Source: Bacillota bacterium (GTDB taxonomy: Bacteria; Bacillota; SHA-98; Ch115; JABLXJ01). From it: a stretch of DNA of 52,097 bases. The notes under the pieces were generated by a model. The model had not been told where the DNA came from. It did not search any database and saw only the letters and a list, made by a program, of their open reading frames with translations. Made by a program: the position numbers and the translations under genes. Location: the NCBI GenBank assembly GCA_012839815.1, contig DUMQ01000072.1, positions 1-52,097 on the forward strand. Reading direction: 5' to 3'. Of the stretch, positions 8,966 to 16,764 are shown in pieces. How positions within the stretch are numbered: the stretch's first letter is position 1; every line of letters begins with the position of its first letter.

Positions 8966-10195
8966 GTGTTCAGGAGGTTCTTTGCTATTCCTTGCCCCGG
9001 TAGGAACGTGGCATGGATTGTCTATTTGCTGTGTGTCTTAACATGTGCTGGCATCATTTCAGCGACGTCAACGCCTGTAGGTTGCGCAGGACAGCAGCCC
9101 GCACAGTCGCAGCCGCGCCTCGAGATATCAGCTCCATCCGCCATCCTGATGGATTCGAGTTCGGGTAGGGTCCTTTATGAGAGGGATGCCCATAAGAGAA
9201 TGCCCCCGGCCAGCATCACTAAAATCATGACGATGCTCCTTGCAATGGAGGCCCTTGAAGCGGGCAAGATAAGCCTGAATGACAAGGTTATTGCGAGCGA
9301 ACACGCCTGCAGTATGGGTGGCTCGCAGGTGTGGCTCGAGCCCGGGGAAGAAATGTTGATGTCGGATATGTTAAAGGCTATAGCGGTGGTATCGGCCAAC
9401 GACTGCTCGGTGGCTGTGGCTGAGCATATAGCAGGGGCCGAAGAGATATTCGTAGATATGATGAATGCCAGGGCAAAGGAGCTCGGCATGAATGATACGC
9501 ATTTCGTCAACGCTACAGGCCTTCCCCACCCCGACCACTACACGAGCGCATATGATATCGCACTCATGTCCAGGGAGCTCTTGAAACACCCAAAGGTTCA
9601 TGAGTGGTTCACCATCTGGATCGATTACCTGCGCGACGGGAAGAACATCCTCGTCAACACCAACAGGCTCATAAAGGACTACAAGGGTGCAGACGGGTTG
9701 AAGACAGGGTATACAGAGGAGGCGAAGTATTGTCTCGCGGCGACGGCAAAGCGAGACGGGCTCAGGCTGATCTCGGTGGTTTTGGGCGTCCCGGATTCTA
9801 GGACGCGGTTCAACGAGGCCGCACGTTTGCTGGATTATGGATTCAGATACTATGTGGGCGTTGAGGTCGCGAGGGCAGGGGATATTGTGACCCAGGCTCC
9901 GGTCCAGCGCGGCGTGGCCGAGACCGTTTCGGCCGTGGCAAAAGGCCCCCTTACGGCTCTTGCGCCCCGCGGAGAGGAGAAGAAGATCAAGACGGAGATC
10001 CGGCTGGATGAAAGGATCACGGCGCCTATAACAAAGGGCCAGAAGCTTGGCGAGCTCGTGGCCCTGCTGGACGGGGAAGAGGTCGCAAGGGTCGACCTGG
10101 TGGCTGGCGAGGACGTCAAGAAGGCGAATATCTTCCAGATGTTCTTCCGTATTATACGAAATCTCTTCAGGATGTTCTTAGGACGGGGCAAGTAA
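8966..10195 (+). CDS. dacF: D-alanyl-D-alanine carboxypeptidase (penicillin-binding protein, DacF type)
   Basis: A 409-residue DD-carboxypeptidase that removes the terminal D-alanine from peptidoglycan stem peptides. It has a signal sequence (residues 13-33) and the three active-site motifs SITK (S83-K86), SAN (near 143) and KTG (near 234), followed by the C-terminal PBP5-associated beta domain and a basic, hydrophobic C-terminal tail that would anchor it outside the membrane. GTG 8966 follows GAGGGG at 8951-8956; ATG 8945 lacks a ribosome site. Its place directly before spoIIAA is the same as B. subtilis dacF, hence the name. Confidence 0.88.
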   Translation: MFRRFFAIPCPGRNVAWIVYLLCVLTCAGIISATSTPVGCAGQQPAQSQPRLEISAPSAILMDSSSGRVLYERDAHKRMPPASITKIMTMLLAMEALEAGKISLNDKVIASEHACSMGGSQVWLEPGEEMLMSDMLKAIAVVSANDCSVAVAEHIAGAEEIFVDMMNARAKELGMNDTHFVNATGLPHPDHYTSAYDIALMSRELLKHPKVHEWFTIWIDYLRDGKNILVNTNRLIKDYKGADGLKTGYTEEAKYCLAATAKRDGLRLISVVLGVPDSRTRFNEAARLLDYGFRYYVGVEVARAGDIVTQAPVQRGVAETVSAVAKGPLTALAPRGEEKKIKTEIRLDERITAPITKGQKLGELVALLDGEEVARVDLVAGEDVKKANIFQMFFRIIRNLFRMFLGRGK

Positions 10196-10230
10196 TTGTG
10201 TGATAATGGTGTGGATAAGGTATGGATGGA

Positions 10231-10260
10231 GCAGGAAAACACCTGTGCGTTGGCGAATAA
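10231..10260 (+). promoter_or_regulatory. sigma-H promoter of the spoIIA operon
   Basis: GCAGGAAAA (10231-10239), 12 bases, GGCGAATAA (10252-10260) fits the B. subtilis sigma-H consensus RNAGGAWWW-N11/12-RNNGAATWW at every fixed position. It lies about 85 bases before spoIIAA. TGGCGAA (10251-10257), a match to the Spo0A box TGNCGAA, overlaps the -10. The B. subtilis spoIIA operon is likewise read by sigma-H and activated by Spo0A. Confidence 0.75.
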
Positions 10261-10344
10261 GAAAAGCATTTAGTTGAATGAATGATCTGTTGAACGATCT
10301 CTAGCAGCTATCGACCTCAAGCCCTGGGTAGATAGGGGGTATGA

Positions 10345-10689
10345 ATGAACGTGAAATTGGAGACGCACAGGTATGGAAGGAGTCTGGTGGTGCGGCTCGG
10401 GGGTGAGCTTGATTTGAAAACAGCGGGGGAATTCCGGGATGCTGTTGATCGCGAGCTTGAGCGGCATGAACAAATTCGGAATATTGTGCTCATTTTTGAT
10501 GAGGTGACATTTATAGACAGCTCTGGACTGGGCGCAATCCTGGGGCGCTATAAGCGGGCGAGCCAGATGGGAGGCAAATTGGTGGCGGCGGGGCTTACAC
10601 CACAAATCAAGAAGATATTTGAGCTATCTGGCCTTTTAAAGATAATACCCGTATGCGATTCAGAGACCCGGGCTTTGGAGCTCGTTTAA
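10345..10689 (+). CDS. spoIIAA: anti-sigma F factor antagonist
   Basis: A 114-residue STAS-domain protein. Unphosphorylated SpoIIAA displaces sigma-F from SpoIIAB. The phosphorylation-site loop FIDSSGLGAILGRYK (DSSG at residues 58-61) is intact and GGELDLKTA is typical of the fold. ATG 10345 gives the normal length. It opens the three-gene spoIIA operon, with 21 bases to spoIIAB, downstream of a sigma-H-type promoter. Confidence 0.94.
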   Translation: MNVKLETHRYGRSLVVRLGGELDLKTAGEFRDAVDRELERHEQIRNIVLIFDEVTFIDSSGLGAILGRYKRASQMGGKLVAAGLTPQIKKIFELSGLLKIIPVCDSETRALELV

Positions 10690-10710
10690 GGGTTTAGGGG
10701 GGCCGAACAA

Positions 10711-11178
10711 GTGGAGGTCAGGAATGCGTTTAAGCTCGAGTTTCCCGCGATACCGGAGAATGTTGAATTTGCACGGGTTACCGTCGCCTGCTTTGCGTCG
10801 CAACTTGGTGGCTTCACCCTTGAAGAGCTCGACGACATCCGGCTCGTAACCTCCGAGGCCGTTTCCAACGCTATCATCCATGGCTACGGTGAACACACCG
10901 GCACGATATTCATCAACGGGAGTATCTGTGATGGTGCTCTGGAGGTTATCGTTGAGGACAGGGGCAAGGGGATCGAAGATGTTGAAAAGGCCAGGCAGCC
11001 TGCGTATACTACAAGCCCTGATAGATTAGGGATGGGGCTTACAATCATAGAGGCCCTCGTAGATGAGCTCATTATCCTTTCGGAGCCTGGAAACGGGACC
11101 AGGCTTATCATGCGCAAGCGTCCCACTCATCAAGCCCATGAGGGTTCATCTACAAAGAGATGCGGGGAAGGCCTATGA
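10711..11178 (+). CDS. spoIIAB: anti-sigma F factor, serine kinase
   Basis: A 155-residue GHKL-type kinase that binds and holds sigma-F and phosphorylates SpoIIAA. The N box (SEAVSNAIIHGY), G1 box (VEDRGKGIED) and G2 region (RLGMGLTIIEALVDE) are intact. The start is GTG, preceded by AGGGGGG. Its final bases overlap the sigF start (ATGA at 11175-11178), so sigma factor and inhibitor are translationally coupled, fitting their 1:1 control. The C-terminus is slightly longer than in B. subtilis. Confidence 0.94.
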   Translation: MEVRNAFKLEFPAIPENVEFARVTVACFASQLGGFTLEELDDIRLVTSEAVSNAIIHGYGEHTGTIFINGSICDGALEVIVEDRGKGIEDVEKARQPAYTTSPDRLGMGLTIIEALVDELIILSEPGNGTRLIMRKRPTHQAHEGSSTKRCGEGL

Positions 11179-11960
11179 ACTGCAGCAGGCAGGGCTATGG
11201 AGTAAGGTTACCAGCTCAAATGGGGAATGTATTGCCCCCTGACAGGCTCGGGGAGCTTATCGCCAGGGTGAGGGCTGGTGATGAAGGGGCGCGGGACCTG
11301 ATCGCAAGCTCGAATCTCAGGCTCGTAATGAGTCTTGTCCAGCGATTCCAGGGCAGGGGGATAGACCTAGAGGAGCTCTTTCAAGTCGGCTGCGTTGGCC
11401 TTATGAAGGCTATAGATAAGTTTGATTCGTCCTACGGTGTGCAGTTTTCGACCTATGCCGTTCCGGTGATCCTCGGGGAGATAAAGCGATACCTCAGGGA
11501 TAACGGGGCGATAAAGGTGAGCCGCACAACGAGGGAGTTGGCATCCTGCGCGGCTCGGGTCCGGCAGGAGCTCGCAGCATCCCTTGGGAGGGAACCGACC
11601 ATAGATGAAATCGCCTCCACGCTTGAGGTATCAAGGGAGGAAATCGTCGAGTCTATAGAGGCCATGCGCCCTGTAATTCATATATTCGACGTCGTTTCAG
11701 ATGATGGCGAGGATGAGGATCTCCGGGTTATTGACCAGATCAGGGCAGGGGAGGATTTTGATACAAGGAGCGTGGAGCTTCTAGCGTTGAGGGATGCCTT
11801 AGCTAAATTAGACGAAATAGAAAGAAACGTTATATTAATGAGATATTTTAGAGATATGAACCAGGTTGACGTGGCGCAGGTGCTTGGGATATCACAGGCC
11901 CAGGTTTCAAGGCTGGAGAAGCGAGCCCTGAAACGCATGAGGGACTGCATGGCAATCTAA
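11175..11960 (+). CDS. sigF: RNA polymerase sigma-F factor (SpoIIAC)
   Basis: A 261-residue sigma-70 family factor, the first forespore-specific sigma. Region 2 (NLRLVMSLVQRFQGRGIDLE and FSTYAVPVILGEIKRYLRD), region 3 (TRELASCAARVRQEL) and region 4 with the helix-turn-helix NQVDVAQVLGISQAQVSRLE are all present. ATG 11175 overlaps the spoIIAB stop and has GGGGAAGG upstream; an ATG at 11160 is badly placed. A strong terminator at 12023-12047 closes the operon. Sigma-F and sigma-G are close relatives; the spoIIAA-AB context makes this sigma-F. Confidence 0.94.
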   Translation: MNCSRQGYGVRLPAQMGNVLPPDRLGELIARVRAGDEGARDLIASSNLRLVMSLVQRFQGRGIDLEELFQVGCVGLMKAIDKFDSSYGVQFSTYAVPVILGEIKRYLRDNGAIKVSRTTRELASCAARVRQELAASLGREPTIDEIASTLEVSREEIVESIEAMRPVIHIFDVVSDDGEDEDLRVIDQIRAGEDFDTRSVELLALRDALAKLDEIERNVILMRYFRDMNQVDVAQVLGISQAQVSRLEKRALKRMRDCMAI

Positions 11961-11971
11961 ACTGCGGCGGA

Positions 11972-12010
11972 CGCGGCCAGCGGCAGGCCGTTCCTGTGCA
12001 CTGACCTAGC
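11972..12010. repeat. dispersed intergenic repeat, short copy D
   Basis: A short relative of the repeat at 23136-23174: GCGGCCAG followed by GGC, a complementary GGCCG, then TGTGCACTGACCTAG. The end resembles the GCACTAACTTA end of copies A and B. It lies between the sigF stop and its terminator. Confidence 0.45.
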
Positions 12011-12022
12011 GTGAAGTTACTG

Positions 12023-12047
12023 AAAGGGAGGGAAATCCTCCCTTTTT
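12023..12047 (+). terminator. intrinsic terminator of spoIIA operon
   Basis: Nine-base arms AAAGGGAGG (12023-12031) and CCTCCCTTT (12037-12045) with a 5-nt loop, running into TTTTT. This is a classical Rho-independent terminator, about 65 bases after the sigF stop. Confidence 0.85.
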
Positions 12048-12076
12048 ATCTCGTCGTTTTAGCACGGCATTGGGGG

Positions 12077-12095
12077 GCTTTAATCGAATTAAAGC
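12077..12095. promoter_or_regulatory. perfect inverted repeat, possible operator
   Basis: GCTTTAAT-CGA-ATTAAAGC, a perfect 8-bp inverted repeat with a 3-bp centre. It overlaps the -35 of the proposed sigma-G promoter (12086-12115), so a bound protein could control the dodecin-spoVA operon. No regulator is identified. Confidence 0.4.
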
Positions 12096-12115
12096 CTGCT
12101 ATGGTGAACATACTA
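12086..12115 (+). promoter_or_regulatory. sigma-G/sigma-F-like promoter for dodecin-spoVA operon
   Basis: GAATT (12086-12090), an 18-base spacer and CATACTA (12109-12115) fit the sigma-G consensus GHATR-N17/18-CATNHTA at all but one position. A second CATACTA (12125-12131) lies in a 16-bp tandem repeat (12108-12123 and 12124-12139). spoVA is sigma-G dependent in B. subtilis. The start of the first gene lies about 130 bases downstream. Confidence 0.55.
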
Positions 12116-12139
12116 AGCCCGAAACATACTAAGCCTGAA
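12108..12139. repeat. 16-bp tandem direct repeat
   Basis: ACATACTAAGCCCGAA and ACATACTAAGCCTGAA stand head to tail with one mismatch. Each contains the sigma-G-like -10 hexamer CATACTA, but only the first has a -35 at the right distance. Confidence 0.6.
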
Positions 12140-12247
12140 GCACCTGGCGCTTATTTATTTGGATCGACCAGGTGAGAAGTTGTTTTGGTCCTTTCAGAGT
12201 TAGAGCAGTTTTGGGAGTAGGTTTAGCTGTAAAGGGGGTGAGGAAGC

Positions 12248-12454
12248 ATGACGGTCGTAAAGGTTATCGAGCTCCTCGGCGAGTCCCCGACGAGCTGGGA
12301 TGACGCGGTGAGGAGCGCGGTGCGGGAAGCTTCGAAGACCGTCCGGAACATCTCCGGCGTCGAGGTCACCAACATGACGGCCAGCGTGGAGAACGGCAAT
12401 ATAACTAAGTATAAAGCAAACGTCCAGGTGGCTTTTGCAGTGGACGGGACCTGA
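12248..12454 (+). CDS. dodecin family flavin-binding protein
   Basis: A 68-residue dodecin. The family pattern KVIELLGESPTSWDDAVRSA, then ASKTVRNISGVEV and a final VQVAFAVDG strand, is complete. Dodecins form hollow dodecamers that bind and buffer flavins (FMN, riboflavin or lumichrome). GGGGGTGAGG precedes the ATG. It is the first gene after the sigma-G-like promoter and lies 43 bases before spoVAC, with a strong hairpin (12457-12478) in the gap. This suggests forespore expression and more dodecin than SpoVA, which is inference. Confidence 0.88.
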   Translation: MTVVKVIELLGESPTSWDDAVRSAVREASKTVRNISGVEVTNMTASVENGNITKYKANVQVAFAVDGT

Positions 12455-12456
12455 TG

Positions 12457-12478
12457 GGGCGGGACACGGATCCCGCCC
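12457..12478 (+). promoter_or_regulatory. intercistronic hairpin between dodecin and spoVAC
   Basis: GGGCGGGA (12457-12464) and TCCCGCCC (12471-12478) form an 8-bp stem with a 6-nt loop, directly after the dodecin stop. No T-run follows, so it is more likely a processing or stabilising element, or a partial attenuator, than a full terminator. Confidence 0.55.
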
Positions 12479-12497
12479 ACGCTAAGGAGGTAACTAA

Positions 12498-12956
12498 ATG
12501 GCTAATAAGCTAGATGAGGAACAGCGAAAGAAGGACGCATACCAGAGGCTGGTTGCTCGAAAGAAACCCAAGCCGCGCGGGTTTCGTAACTTTGTGGTGG
12601 CATTTATCGTTGGCGGGCTGATATGCGTCGTCGGGCAGGTCGTCCTTTCGATCTTCATCGCGCGGGGGATGAGCCAGGACCAGGCCGCCGCGCCGACCCT
12701 GGCGGTGATGATATTCATAGGGGCCCTGGCCACCGGGCTCGGCATTTACGACTACCTCGGCGAATTTGCAGGGGCGGGCGCCGCAGTGCCTATAACGGGG
12801 TTTTCCAATACGATCGTGGCGGCCGCCATGGACTTCAAGCGGGAAGGATATGTGCTCGGCATGGGCGCCAAGATGTTCTTGATAGCAGGCCCGGTGCTGG
12901 TTTTCGGGATCATAACGGCAATCTTTGTGGGAGCTATACATTTACTCACAAGCTAG
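12498..12956 (+). CDS. spoVAC: stage V sporulation protein AC
   Basis: A 152-residue membrane protein with four or so hydrophobic segments (FVVAFIVGGLICVVGQVVLS, LAVMIFIGALATGLGIYDYL, MFLIAGPVLVFGIITAIFVG). SpoVAC is a mechanosensitive-channel-like component of the SpoVA machinery that moves dipicolinic acid into the forespore and out on germination. A perfect AAGGAGG (12484-12490) precedes the ATG. The set AC-AD-AE, without AA and AB, is the reduced form common in Clostridia. Confidence 0.93.
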   Translation: MANKLDEEQRKKDAYQRLVARKKPKPRGFRNFVVAFIVGGLICVVGQVVLSIFIARGMSQDQAAAPTLAVMIFIGALATGLGIYDYLGEFAGAGAAVPITGFSNTIVAAAMDFKREGYVLGMGAKMFLIAGPVLVFGIITAIFVGAIHLLTS

Positions 12957-13021
12957 CAAAGTAACTACCCAACAGCGACCTAACGATGGGATGATAATGT
13001 TAACGGTGCGGGGGTGAGAGG

Positions 13022-14029
13022 GTGGCCGCAAAGAGGGTAGGAAAAAGAACAATCAGGTTACAGAATCCACCTTTCATCATAGCGACGGGGACCATCGTCG
13101 GCCCACAGGAGGGCAAGGGCCCCCTGGCAGATGATTTTGATGTCGTATCGCCCAATTATACCCTTGGCCAGAAGACACCTGAGCAGGCTGAAATGCGGTT
13201 CCTGGAGGAGGCCGCGAAGATAGCCCTTGAGAAGGCTGGATTGCAGCCCCACCAGGTGGATTATATGCTTGCCGGAGACCTTTTAAACCAGATAATCTCA
13301 TCGAGCTTTGCAGCGAGGCAGTTGGGCATACCTTACCTGGGCCTTTATGGCGCCTGCTCGACCTTTGCAGAGGGGGTTGGCCTGGGGAGCATGATAATAG
13401 ACGGGGGGTTTGCTGACAGGGTCCTGGTGGCGGTCTCAAGCCATTACCAGACCGCGGAACGGCAATACCGCTACCCCATTGAGTTGAACATCCAAAGGAA
13501 ACTAACGGCCAGTTACACCGTAACCGGTTCAGGGGTGGCGGTGCTATCAAACCAGGGACAGGGCACAAGGGTCACCCTCGTGACGGTGGGCGTAGTACTT
13601 GATCTGGGTATAAAGGATCCCAATGACATGGGCTCCGCCATGGCGCCCGCGGCGGCGGATACGCTGTTCTGGCACTTCTCTGACACGGGGACGAGGCCCG
13701 AGGACTACGATATGATCCTCACGGGGGACCTCGGCCGGGTCGGCAGGGTAATGTTGCTGGAGGTGTTGAAGGATAAAGGCATAATCCTGGAGGATAATTA
13801 CAATGACTGCGGTCTCATGATCTACTCCGACAAGCAGAAGGTCGGAGCCGGCGGGAGCGGGTGCGCCTGCTCGGCCGTTGTCACCCTCGGCCACATCCTG
13901 AGGCGCATGCAAAATGGTGAGCTGAGCAAGGTCCTGGTCGCATCGACAGGCGCCCTCCTGAGCCCCCTTTCATATCAACAGGGGGAATCCGTGCCGGGGA
14001 TTGCGCACGCTATCGTCTTGGAAAGGTAG
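13022..14029 (+). CDS. spoVAD: stage V sporulation protein AD (dipicolinate-binding)
   Basis: A 335-residue thiolase-fold protein. SpoVAD binds dipicolinic acid on the inner spore membrane. Diagnostic stretches are IRLQNPPFIIATGTIVGPQEG at the start (quoted only to residue 26), LGIPYLGLYGACSTFAEG and VTGSGVAVLSNQG. Length matches the family. The GTG start is preceded by GGGGGTGAGAGG. It is co-transcribed between spoVAC and spoVAE. Confidence 0.93.
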   Translation: MAAKRVGKRTIRLQNPPFIIATGTIVGPQEGKGPLADDFDVVSPNYTLGQKTPEQAEMRFLEEAAKIALEKAGLQPHQVDYMLAGDLLNQIISSSFAARQLGIPYLGLYGACSTFAEGVGLGSMIIDGGFADRVLVAVSSHYQTAERQYRYPIELNIQRKLTASYTVTGSGVAVLSNQGQGTRVTLVTVGVVLDLGIKDPNDMGSAMAPAAADTLFWHFSDTGTRPEDYDMILTGDLGRVGRVMLLEVLKDKGIILEDNYNDCGLMIYSDKQKVGAGGSGCACSAVVTLGHILRRMQNGELSKVLVASTGALLSPLSYQQGESVPGIAHAIVLER

Positions 14030-14039
14030 GAAGGGGTTT

Positions 14040-14390
14040 ATGATGTATCTCATGGCATTCCTGGTAGGCGGGCTGATCTGCGGGATCGGCCAGCTGATTC
14101 TCGATTATACCCGGCTCACGCCCGGGCATATGCTCGTAGGGTTTACAGTAGCCGGCGCCCTGCTTGGCGGCCTCGGCGTATACGAGCGGTTCCTCAAGGT
14201 GGCGGGTGCGGGGGCCCTGGTCCCTGTCTCGGGGTTTGGGGCCTCGCTTGTCAGGGGGGTCCTTGTCGAATCCGGGAGGCTCGGGTGGATTGGGCTTTTT
14301 ACAGGTGTTTTCGAATTCACCGGCCTCGGGCTTGCCGCTGCGGTCTTCTTTGGATTCCTGATAGCCCTGATTTTCAACCCTCGATCGTAG
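14040..14390 (+). CDS. spoVAE: stage V sporulation protein AE (SpoVAEb type)
   Basis: A 116-residue integral membrane protein of the SpoVAC/AE family; its FLVGGLICGIGQLILDYT mirrors the SpoVAC segment, and GALVPVSGFGASLVRG is the conserved polar loop. It is part of the dipicolinate channel. The start is ATG 14040 or 14043, after AGGAAGGGG (14028-14036). It is the last gene of the spoVA operon; a modest hairpin (14400-14419) follows. Confidence 0.9.
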   Translation: MMYLMAFLVGGLICGIGQLILDYTRLTPGHMLVGFTVAGALLGGLGVYERFLKVAGAGALVPVSGFGASLVRGVLVESGRLGWIGLFTGVFEFTGLGLAAAVFFGFLIALIFNPRS

Positions 14391-14487
14391 AAATGGTTGA
14401 GCCCGGGGATGTTTGGGCTATATAGAGATGCGATATGGATGAAGGAATTTCCGTTTTAACAAAGAATATGTACAAGCGGTCGAGTTT

Positions 14488-14504
14488 ATGGAATTAAATT
14501 CCAT
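14488..14504. promoter_or_regulatory. perfect inverted repeat, possible operator
   Basis: ATGGAATT-A-AATTCCAT, an 8-bp perfect inverted repeat around one base, 32 bases upstream of the first gene of the dehydratase-like trio. It has the size and symmetry of a repressor site; no regulator is identified. Confidence 0.4.
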
Positions 14505-14536
14505 GACGTGGTCGCATCTCACGAGGTGAGAATTGT

Positions 14537-15625
14537 ATGGGCGTGACAGTAGGAGTTCCCCGCGCCCTTCTCTATTATCTTTACTACCCCATGTGGCATA
14601 CATTCTTTGAAGAGCTAGGGGCAGGCGTGGTGGTTTCTAAGGCCACAAATAAGCGAATACTGGATCTCGGAGTTAAGGCTACAGTGGATGAGGCGTGTCT
14701 GCCAGTAAAGGTGTTCCACGGTCACGTTCTCGACCTTGCGGAAGACGGGGATGTGGATTTCATCTTCATCCCGCGGATTGTCAGCACAGAGAGAAGGGCG
14801 TATATCTGTCCCAAGTTCATGGGGCTCCCGGATATGGTAAGGAATAATATAAGGCCGCTACCCCCCATCCTGGATACCTGCATCGACTTGAGCAAGGGTG
14901 ACGCGGGTTACTGGAGGGCTATATTCGACCTTGGAAGACAACTCGGTGCGCGGCCGTCCCGCGTCAGGAAGGCTTACAACCTGGCCGTCTCGAGGCTCAA
15001 GGAGTTTGATAGAGCCCTCGAGGCAGGCAGGCTCCCTGACGAAGCTATGCATTCCATGGGACTGGAGACCGGGATCGTGACCGGAACCGGAACTCGTGGT
15101 GCGGGGGCGGGTTCACCGGCGCCACAGAATGGCCTGCCGCAGGATAGCCTGCTTCGCGGCGGGCGCGCCGAGGCCGAAGCTGCCGCCGGTGGCGATGGTG
15201 ATGGTCTGTCCATTGCTGTGCTGGGCCACCCGTATAACACCTACGATAACTACATAAGTATGTCCATCATACCCAGGCTCCGAGATATGGGCGTGAGAGT
15301 CGTGACCGCGGAGATGATCCCTGAGGAGATTACGGAGGCTGCAAGTCAAAGGCTGCGAAAGAGGCTCTTCTGGACGCTCGGGCGGCGCCTTTTAGGAGCG
15401 GCCCTCCATTTTATTGAAAATGGAGGGATAGATGGCTGCCTTTATGTGAGTTCCTTTGGGTGCGGTCCGGATTCGCTGGTGGGCGAGTTGATCGAGAGGA
15501 GAGTAAAGCGTGAGGGGGCTTTTCCATTTATGATGGTTACGATTGATGAACAAACAGGCGAGGCTGGGGTTGTGACGCGCCTTGAGGCCTTTGTTGATAT
15601 GATCCGCCGGGGGCGGGCCGTATGA
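14537..15625 (+). CDS. 2-hydroxyacyl-CoA dehydratase-like / CoA activase-related protein (DUF2229-like), first paralog
   Basis: A 362-residue cytoplasmic protein of the group related to HgdB and the activase-associated DUF2229 domain. Cysteines stand in DEACLPVKVFHGHV, RRAYICPKFMGLPDMV and SSFGCGPDSLV, positions that could hold one iron-sulfur cluster. The C-terminal IDEQTGEAGVVTRLEAFVD recurs almost unchanged in the next gene, so the two are paralogs. A low-complexity, glycine- and alanine-rich insertion (about residues 180-220) separates the halves. GAGGTGAG precedes the ATG. The stop overlaps the next start (15622-15625). The substrate is unknown; radical dehydration or another low-potential reduction is possible. 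Confidence 0.7.
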   Translation: MGVTVGVPRALLYYLYYPMWHTFFEELGAGVVVSKATNKRILDLGVKATVDEACLPVKVFHGHVLDLAEDGDVDFIFIPRIVSTERRAYICPKFMGLPDMVRNNIRPLPPILDTCIDLSKGDAGYWRAIFDLGRQLGARPSRVRKAYNLAVSRLKEFDRALEAGRLPDEAMHSMGLETGIVTGTGTRGAGAGSPAPQNGLPQDSLLRGGRAEAEAAAGGDGDGLSIAVLGHPYNTYDNYISMSIIPRLRDMGVRVVTAEMIPEEITEAASQRLRKRLFWTLGRRLLGAALHFIENGGIDGCLYVSSFGCGPDSLVGELIERRVKREGAFPFMMVTIDEQTGEAGVVTRLEAFVDMIRRGRAV

Positions 15626-16764
15626 AGGTTACATTTCCTCATATGGGCAACCTCTACATACCCCTGAGGGCGCTTTTTGAAAACCTTGGCCTCACGGTGA
15701 TCGTCCCTCCAAAATCAAGCAAGAGAACCCTGACCCTCGGCACGCGCAACTCCCCGGAATTTGCGTGCCTCCCCCTAAAGGTGAACGTCGGAAACTTCAT
15801 TGAGGCGTTTGAGCTCGGCGCTGATGCCGTGGTGATGGCGGGTGGAGTCGGCCCGTGCCGGTTCGGATATTATGGCGAAGTGGAGAGGGAGATACTGGAG
15901 GACCTGGGTTACAATTTCGAGATGTTCATAATAGAGCCGCCGCAGGGAAGGTTTCGCGAGGTGCTTCACGAGTTGGGGCGGCTCGTTGGCAGGGTCACGG
16001 CGAGCCAGGTTATCCACGCAGTGCGAATCGCCTGGGAGAAGCTCTCCTCCGTGGAGGCGCTGGAGAGGCTGGCTGCCAAGGTGAGGGCCAGGGAGCTTCA
16101 AAAGGGGAGCGTGACGAAGGCGCTGGCCCAGGCCCTCAAGGATATCGATAAGGCCGAAACGCTAGGTGAGATAAGGACGGCTCGCCTGGACGGCCTTTCA
16201 ACCATCAGCGGGGTGCCCCAGCGGGAGGACTACACCCCTCTACGGGTTGGCATCGTTGGGGAGATATATGTAGTGCTCGAACCGTTTGTGAACCTCGATG
16301 TCGAACGGGAGCTCGGGGAAATGGGGGTTGAGGTGGAGAGGTCGATATACCTCGGCGATTGGATAGGCCTTCACGTGATCAAGGATATGCTGCGCTTTGG
16401 ACGGGGGAGCCTGAAGAGGGTCAAGAGGCTCGCAAGTCCCTATTTGCAGCACTTTGTGGGAGGACACGGCATCGAGAGCGTGGGCCATTCGGTTGAATAT
16501 GCGAGAAAGGGTTTCGACGGGGTCGTCCATCTTGCGCCGTTTACGTGCATGCCCGAGATAGTGGCTGAGAGCATCCTGCCGAGGGTGAGCAAGGACCTGG
16601 ATATCCCCATAATGAGCTTGATATTTGATGAGCACTCAGCGGACACCGGGGTGGTCACGCGTCTCGAGGCCTTTGTCGACCTTATATCCAGGCGACGGAG
16701 CCGCCTGGGCAACCTGGGGAAGGATACGGGGGATGTGAGTTATGCGGGGCTATATAGGCGTTGA
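15622..16764 (+). CDS. 2-hydroxyacyl-CoA dehydratase-like / CoA activase-related protein (DUF2229-like), second paralog
   Basis: A 380-residue paralog of the preceding protein. It shares the N-terminal pattern (FPHMGNLYIPLRALFENLG), ACLPLKVNVGNFIEA, a cysteine in GGVGPCRFGYYGE, one in APFTCMPEIVAES, and the C-terminal FDEHSADTGVVTRLEAFVD. The equivalent cysteines suggest each paralog binds one cluster and that the two form a heterodimer, as HgdA and HgdB do. It overlaps its neighbours on both sides (4 and 23 bases), which points to a stable complex. In many bacteria this domain is fused to the activase; here it is separate. Function is not established. Confidence 0.7.
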   Translation: MKVTFPHMGNLYIPLRALFENLGLTVIVPPKSSKRTLTLGTRNSPEFACLPLKVNVGNFIEAFELGADAVVMAGGVGPCRFGYYGEVEREILEDLGYNFEMFIIEPPQGRFREVLHELGRLVGRVTASQVIHAVRIAWEKLSSVEALERLAAKVRARELQKGSVTKALAQALKDIDKAETLGEIRTARLDGLSTISGVPQREDYTPLRVGIVGEIYVVLEPFVNLDVERELGEMGVEVERSIYLGDWIGLHVIKDMLRFGRGSLKRVKRLASPYLQHFVGGHGIESVGHSVEYARKGFDGVVHLAPFTCMPEIVAESILPRVSKDLDIPIMSLIFDEHSADTGVVTRLEAFVDLISRRRSRLGNLGKDTGDVSYAGLYRR

